From Gnetum montanum (taxonomy: Eukaryota; Streptophyta; Gnetopsida; Gnetales; Gnetaceae), in contig MNCI01005537.1 in the NCBI GenBank assembly GCA_015680685.1, positions 4,836-25,563 of the forward strand: a stretch of DNA of 20,728 bases, written 5' to 3'. The translations under genes and the position numbers were made by a program. Within the stretch, counting starts at the first letter, position 1, and each line of letters begins with the position of its first letter. Below are positions 16,871 through 20,728 of this stretch, one piece after another. The notes below the pieces were generated by a model. The model made no database searches. It was not told the origin of the DNA and saw nothing but the letters and a program-made list of their open reading frames with translations.

Positions 16871-18509
16871 GGTGGTAATGGAATTAAGGATGGAAGAGGT
16901 GCAGCCGGATGAGAATGATGGTATGTTTTTGGAACATCACCATTAAGAGAAGGATTCCTATAATACTCATGAGCTTGGTAGTAAGGTTGAGGAGTAACAT
17001 GACTAGTAGAGTCACGTGGAGAGATTAGCTGCTACACGTAACATCCATATGGGTCAGGTTGTCGGTAAAGATACTATTGCCTTGGTGGTGGCATTCCCCA
17101 TGATTGTGGGTACTACCATTATTGATATTGCTTGATCGATTATGATGGAGTTCCACTTGGATAATACGTTAAGGATTTGTGGAATTTTCTTGAGTTACCT
17201 TGAGGATAAGGTAACCTTTAGGGTGTTTTCCTAAATCTCACATCTGTAGGAGTCTAGGATGTATGCATTTGCTTTTGCAAGTTGGACACTCGAGAATATG
17301 TTTGGTACTTATTGTTGAACAATTCTAACATGGTACTCCACCTACGAATGGATTTTGGTTCTAGAGACCGATACCAGCTCTCTACTTCTTTAACTAGTGT
17401 CTGTGGAAACAACTTAAGTTTTTGCCATTTTCTTTCTATGTTTTGTAAGGCACATGCATCAGGAAATGCTTGTAGATGATTTTGAAGATTAGCGTTGTAC
17501 CTCCCTTCAAATTGTGGGATATTGTTCATGTCTAATCTTTGGATCCTACTATCTTGTTGGTGCCTTTAAGGGATTCTAACAGCCTCAGTTATGTCTAGCA
17601 TACTTTGAGTAGCGAGTAGGGATTCATTGTGATCATCCTTTCTATGGCGTCTATGATGCCTATGTTGTTCCCTACTCTCTCTTCTTTCACAGTGTGTTTC
17701 TCTAGAGTGCCCTCATCCCATTTCTTGACTATTTTGTCTATGACTCCCATTTCACCTACCCTTATCCTTATGATCTTTTTCCTTGTGACTACGTCCAGAT
17801 CTTAAAGGAGAGGGTGAAGGAGATGATAAAGATAAAGAAGGAGGACTATCACCATGTCGATGCTTACCTCCTTCTCTTTAGTGGTTGTGGACCTGATCGT
17901 AATTATGATTAGGATGTCCATATTTGTCATGTGTTTGTGTTCCTTTTTTAGACCCTTTGTTTTTGTCAATACCAAAATCCAAGTTATGGATAGTTGAGTA
18001 AAGATTTTGATACACAAATGTTTGACCGAAGTCAATAGGAGGAACATCATTGTGTGGACGACTGCTTGAGGCAGGTTCACCACCCTCATTTTTTCTTAAG
18101 ACATGTGGGACGTTCTACGACAACTTTCCCTTCATGGATTCATGATGTCTCTCCTATTGTAAGTCTCTTTGACATTGTGCCTATGTGGGTCTATACTCTC
18201 TCGAGTCATGATCATGCACAATGTACTCTGCCTATAAGTGTTGCATGTCAATTCATGTGAGATCACGAAGAAGCATACCTGGGATTAAACGATCGGGAGG
18301 TAACACTATGTTACCTTCTAAATCTCGCCAATGCAGTTGTTCATCCTAGTGAAGGATAAAGGTAAAGTTTGGTATATACTCAGCGAGATGAACATATACC
18401 ACGTGAAACTATTGAGGGACTGGCAGACTATCATGTGTACTACACCTCCAATTGTTCCTTGTATAATACCTAGGCAGTGAAACACTTTCGTACGATGAAA
18501 AAGAGACAT
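16871..18509 (-). pseudogene. gag with an in-frame internal deletion, element B
   Basis: It starts at the ATG at 18509, equivalent to A's start; an indel in the first codons shifts the frame, which recovers downstream of about 18,400. The basic His/Arg/Ser-rich region (17640-18090) and the front half of the gag domain (MNNIPQFEGRYNANLQ to NNKYQTYSRVSNLQKQ, 17265-17529) are present. At about 17232-17266 the sequence jumps to the Pro/Gln/Tyr-rich linker. Relative to A, about 0.65 kb is missing, covering the back half of the capsid-like domain, the CP-HG motif and the cysteine cluster. The frame before and after the join is the same as that of protease, so the deletion is in frame. The ORF at 17802-18089 is a shifted-frame shadow. 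Confidence 0.75.
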
Positions 18510-18630
18510 GATTGTCTATTTAGTGTGCAATGTATTATTATTTATTATTATTCTTTAATCAACCCCAAGGGTTTGTTCCAATGATGTGAAGGGTTTCCTA
18601 TGTTCTGGGTAGTGCACAAACAACAAAGTC

Positions 18631-18647
18631 CTCAACAATGGTGCCAA
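18631..18647 (-). other. Primer-binding site, element B (tRNA-Asp type)
   Basis: The minus strand reads TTGGCACCATTGTTGAG straight after the LTR end, the same site as in A with further decay. It is complementary to the 3' end of tRNA-Asp after allowing for CG-to-TG/CA changes. Confidence 0.7.
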
Positions 18648-19471
18648 TGATGAGTGGTGAGATATCCCTATGCTCAACCATAAAAATACAAGCATCCATG
18701 CACAATCTGGTCAAATTCCAAGGACTAAGTGCTTATGTGCCTTTGTAAAACAAGAATGGGTTAATCAATCATTGTCTTCCCAAGCTTACTTGTATGTCAC
18801 AATTGTATGGTTAAGTAAACTTGAGGCATATGATTTTTATATTTTTTTGTGTTTTTATGTCCTATTGCTAATAAGGGAGGAGAGAGATACCTAAGTAACT
18901 AATTTAATTTGACTACTTATTAACTAGGCTCTAATTGATCCTAACACCAGTATCCATTCTCACTTACCATACACATCCTGAACCAGTGCAACACTACTGG
19001 GATTCCCAACACTAATCGTTACTAGGTTACCAAGTGTTACATGCATGCTCGAAGTGATCGTACTATGTGTGCTTACTTAGGAGAGTTGTAGGGTGAGAGA
19101 GAATCATTAATTAACTAAGGAAAACATTAAGTAACAATAATTGACATTAATTAATCTATTCTAAATGCTACAAGGTTTATCAAAAAGTTCGTCTTTATTG
19201 TTGTACACAAGGTGTGCTTAGGTACACAATGCTCAAATAAAGATCTGTTCACTTTATGACTCCTACTGCAGGCACGTAGAAATAATTCTAACTCTGAGAG
19301 GGAGAAAAGGAAAGAGTTTGGGTAAGGGACTAAGACTAACGATGCAAACAAAGTGCACTCACCTCTTATTTATAGGCAACGAGGCAAGCCACGATATCAT
19401 GTACATGATATCACATGGAAGACCACGATATCAAGTATGTGATATCAGAGATGTGATATCATGGCTCATCA
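18648..19471 (-). repeat. 5' LTR of element B (824 bp)
   Basis: Minus strand from TGATGAG (19471) to CTCATCA (18648). It has a GATATC palindrome array (about 19390-19464), TATAAATA (19367-19374), CAATAAAGAC as polyadenylation-like signal (near 19195) and the TTAATTAA-rich part (19105-19155), in the same order as in A. It is one base longer than A's LTR. The flank on the other side (CATGT, 19472-19476) would be the target-site duplication if B's true 3' end were found. Confidence 0.85.
19367..19374 (-). promoter_or_regulatory. TATA box of the element B LTR
   Basis: TATAAATA followed by AGAGG on the minus strand, about 97 bases from the LTR start, conserved with A and C. Confidence 0.65.
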
Positions 19472-20728
19472 CATGTCCATGCCCTCATACCTAATCCATA
19501 CCATTAAGCAACCCATGACCCACACAATCATAATCTAATCATAATGTATATTATCATCACCATGACTCACAAATCAATACTATCATGCACATAGCCCATG
19601 TGGTCACTAACATATGTATCATGTAAAACATTGCCATGAGTACTCATAAATAGCCATTGCATGTAGGTTTTTTATTAGTCTTTTATTTATCTAACTAGTG
19701 GTAGGGTTCGTTAACCTATGTCCTGCAACCACTAACCTTTTAAAGGACTAGCTATAGGGATGAACACACCTATGCCACGTACCAATCATAAGAACGAACA
19801 CACTTATGCTCTCCCACTCTCAGGATGAGGCTTGAGATAGGAGCCTCACTAATGCATCATAGTGGGGTTCAATCCACAACTATCTCCAGGATGCCTCATC
19901 ACCAATTGGTCCACACTCTAGCACTAGCACCACTTGCCAATGATTGTTACAAGTATCATTGCGAAGACATGTACAAGTCTAGACTAGCTTAAGCCAACAC
20001 ATGTCACAAGCACAACACATCCAAAACAAACATAACGTGACCACATATATCCACACATAACAACCACATTCATTCCATAAAACAATACCACTATTCAACA
20101 AAACAAAATTTTGTGTCACAACCATATTTCTCAAACTATATGCAATTCCATAAAAATGACTACTATAATAACCCCCAAAATGATATATGCCCAAAGAGGA
20201 AAACCAATTTCACAATTAGAAAGTACTTCCCAAGACGATCCCAATAACACTAATTTCACCTAAATCAGACTCCTAGAAGTAAAGTTATGCGTATTCAAAG
20301 TTTGATTAATAAAATAATAATTAATAATATTTCATTACAATTAGTGATGATTAAAACTCCTAGAAACTCCCACACCACAATAGGCCCTTAAAATATAATA
20401 TTCCAACCATGCCAATCTCATCAAGATCACATCACATATTCCACAAATCCACACTGCATATTTATTAATAAATAATTTGTAACCAAAACCCTAAAATTTT
20501 GGGAAATATGCAAAACGACATGTCCACAAAGTTTTATGTCTTACTCGTAACATTGCTTTTTTTTCTTAATTATGGTTTTTTCTAAAAAGTTATTCATGCG
20601 TGCAAAAACTGATTCACTTGTATTTTTTTTAAAAGAAATAAACTCACCTTTTTAAAAAAACCATTTATTTTCATAAGTTTATATTTTTTTTCCTTTGCAA
20701 CTAATGCCATGAACTTCAATCATGCATA
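19472..20728. other. Flanking repeat-like DNA beyond element B, no gene
   Basis: No polypurine tract precedes B's LTR here, so this is the insertion target rather than more of B. It is AT-rich with no convincing coding sequence; the 71-codon minus-strand ORF at 19979-20194 is short and unsupported. Phrases such as CCTAAATCAGACTC plus AAAGTTATG (20260-20290) resemble text common in plant LTRs, so the target may itself be an older element. One strong foldback is listed separately. Confidence 0.4.
19824..19900. repeat. Nested three-stem foldback
   Basis: GATGAGGC (19824-19831) pairs with GCCTCATC (19893-19900). Inside it GAGATAG (19834-19840) pairs with CTATCTC (19880-19886), and at the centre CACTA (19847-19851) pairs with TAGTG (19860-19864). 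All three stems are perfect and correctly nested. Confidence 0.6.

Larger units (their letters stand above)
12918..19471 (-). mobile_element. Element B: Athila-like Ty3/gypsy retrotransposon, gag-pol part
   Basis: Minus strand from 19471: 5' LTR, tRNA-Asp-type PBS, gag with a deletion, protease, RT, RNase H and integrase in the Ty3/gypsy order, without a chromodomain. Its own 3' LTR is not recognisable in the window: the next LTR of the family downstream (6094-6443) has a different U3. The polyprotein is one frame from gag to about 15,882, a second from there to about 13,936, and a third to the end, so two single-base-type indels separate the parts. Stops are mainly TAG, TAA and TGA at Gln, Trp and Arg positions. 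It is not functional. Confidence 0.85.

Noticed and set aside
1-20728. CRISPR arrays, bacterial operons, tRNA or rRNA genes
   Set aside because: No regularly spaced direct repeats with unique spacers, no bacterial gene context, and no recognisable tRNA cloverleaf or rRNA segment was seen on either strand.

Overview
The window looks like plant nuclear heterochromatin made almost entirely of nested, decayed LTR retrotransposons. I see no intact host gene, tRNA, rRNA or CRISPR array. The evidence is a Ty3/gypsy polyprotein order (gag, protease, RT, RNase H, integrase), a primer-binding site of the tRNA-Asp type used by Athila-like elements, an FMDD reverse-transcriptase box, no chromodomain after integrase, and many in-frame TAG/TGA/TAA codons where CAG, TGG or CGA would be expected. 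That last pattern fits deamination of methylated CG and CHG sites. I cannot name the species.

Layout. (1) 1-1633, plus strand: the 3' end of element C, with an untranslated tail, polypurine tract and complete 3' LTR. Its LTR is CpG-rich, so it appears to be the youngest copy. It is inserted into element A. (2) 1634-6093, minus strand: element A, with 5' LTR, PBS, a near full-length decayed gag, protease and the start of pol, cut off where C inserted. (3) 6094-8023, minus strand: the 3' end of element E, with a truncated LTR interrupted by A, a polypurine tract and a decayed reading frame of about 446 codons (coiled-coil-like, Pro/Gln-rich tail) that I do not recognise. (4) 8024-10043: no gene found, only short palindromes and direct repeats. 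(5) 10044-12045, minus strand: probable 5' end of a different element, D, with a candidate LTR, a different PBS, a T-rich leader and a 99-codon ORF. (6) 12046-12917: AT-rich sequence after pol. (7) 12918-19471, minus strand: element B, related to A, with 5' LTR, PBS, gag carrying an in-frame deletion, protease, RT, RNase H and integrase. (8) 19472-20728: flanking repeat-like DNA with one strong foldback.

How the pieces relate. C, A and B share LTR ends (TGATGAG...CTCATCA), a TATAAATA box and a U3 array of GATATC palindromes; A and B also share R-region sequence, PBS and gag-pro. E shares the LTR family and the pre-LTR polypurine segment but has a different palindrome array in U3, so it is probably not the 3' end of B. 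The most unusual signals are three hairpins with covarying arms inside the C LTR, the unrecognised ORF of E, a compact three-way-junction-like fold in the D LTR, and the modular exchange of palindrome arrays in U3. Nothing here looks competent for transposition on its own.
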